DNA of 64,000 nt from Desulfuribacillus alkaliarsenatis (lineage in GTDB: Bacteria; Bacillota; Bacilli; Desulfuribacillales; Desulfuribacillaceae): NCBI RefSeq assembly GCF_001730225.1, contig NZ_MIJE01000011.1:248001-312000 (forward strand), in the 5' to 3' direction. The translations under genes and the position numbers were made by a program. Within the stretch, counting starts at the first letter, position 1, and every line of letters begins with the position of its first letter. This document shows positions 63,845 to 64,000 of this stretch, piece after piece. Under the pieces are notes generated by a model, which saw nothing but the letters and a program-made list of their open reading frames with translations, made no database searches and was not told the DNA's origin.

Positions 63845-64000
63845 AACGCAGTCCAGCAGGGGTACGGTAGCAGGGATACACGAAGTAGTGAGCCGTAGGA
63901 ATCGGCATGAAGTAACTGCTGCACCACATCACTGAGCCTAACCAGAGTCGGCTTGCCCGAGGCTAAGATAGGAGTTATCTAACCATCGGTCTGCGCCTGT
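63845..64000. other. GC-richer non-coding tail, possibly a structured RNA or group II intron 5' part
   Basis: No protein frame is visible. The stretch is visibly richer in G and C than the lipoprotein gene, and contains several complementary pieces, such as GAGCC with GGCTT/GGCTA and GCAGGG with CTGC. It runs off the window. The style resembles domain I of a bacterial group II intron, but I cannot identify a GUGYG start, so this is only a possibility. Confidence 0.25.

Overview
The window reads as a chromosomal segment of an AT-rich, low-GC Gram-positive bacterium (Bacillota). Evidence: strong AGGAGG-type ribosome binding sites, frequent GTG/TTG starts, U-tract terminators, a CsoR-copA copper locus, a YtrA-type GntR/ABC module, a class I purine riboswitch before xpt, and an LnrJKLMN-like two-component/ABC exporter module. 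A selenocysteine-decoded msrA, a stand-alone glutamate synthase small subunit, a TAXI-TRAP transporter, orphan HypX and a c-type-heme GGDEF/EAL sensor suggest an anaerobe or facultative anaerobe with respiratory and hydrogen metabolism. A Desulfuribacillus/Alkaliphilus-like lineage is my guess; no rRNA is present to test it.

Layout. 1-3.95 kb: end of an FMN alpha-hydroxy-acid dehydrogenase, then a leftward GntR-ABC-membrane operon with an operator on its promoter. 4-9.6 kb: glnS, tspO, and an ALDH3-type aldehyde dehydrogenase between two paralogous TVP38/VTT membrane proteins. 9.6-13.1 kb: leftward endonuclease III-like gene, csoR, copA. 13.2-22.6 kb: rarD, a two-gene RND pump, selenoprotein MsrA, a DUF362/ferredoxin protein and an atypical pyruvate kinase. 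22.6-28 kb: histidine kinase, response regulator, ABC ATPase and two ABC-2 permeases. 28-33.7 kb: an orphan degenerate HsdM-HsdS fusion, a PAS histidine kinase, gltA and an AI-2E family protein. 33.7-37.9 kb (leftward): hypX, L25/CTC, metA, an unknown. 38-42.4 kb: CBS protein, baeRF-like protein, heme-c GGDEF/EAL protein.

42.4-43 kb is a gene-free interval holding what looks like an independent non-coding RNA of about 440 nt: consensus promoter, a perfect 24-bp helix joining its two ends, internal hairpins, and a strong terminator. It matches none of the common RNAs I compared and is the best candidate for something undescribed. 43-48 kb: MASE3 histidine kinase, DEAD-box helicase, ABC-F protein. 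48.3-52.3 kb: TAXI-TRAP transport operon. 52.5-61.4 kb: purine salvage and catabolism (MocA-like protein, guanine deaminase, riboswitch-controlled xpt and NCS2 permease) interspersed with two MFS carriers, a cold-shock gene and a C39-like protein lacking its catalytic Cys. 61.6-64 kb: tyrosine recombinase, an imperfect palindrome, and a lipoprotein gene between near-identical inverted repeats, suggesting an accessory or mobile region.

The least expected coding features are the in-frame TGA at the catalytic position of MsrA with a SECIS-like hairpin, and the HsdM-HsdS fusion whose methyltransferase motifs are gone. Starts were chosen from ribosome-binding-site spacing and often lie downstream of the longest open frame. 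All names come from reading motifs by eye; no database search was run.
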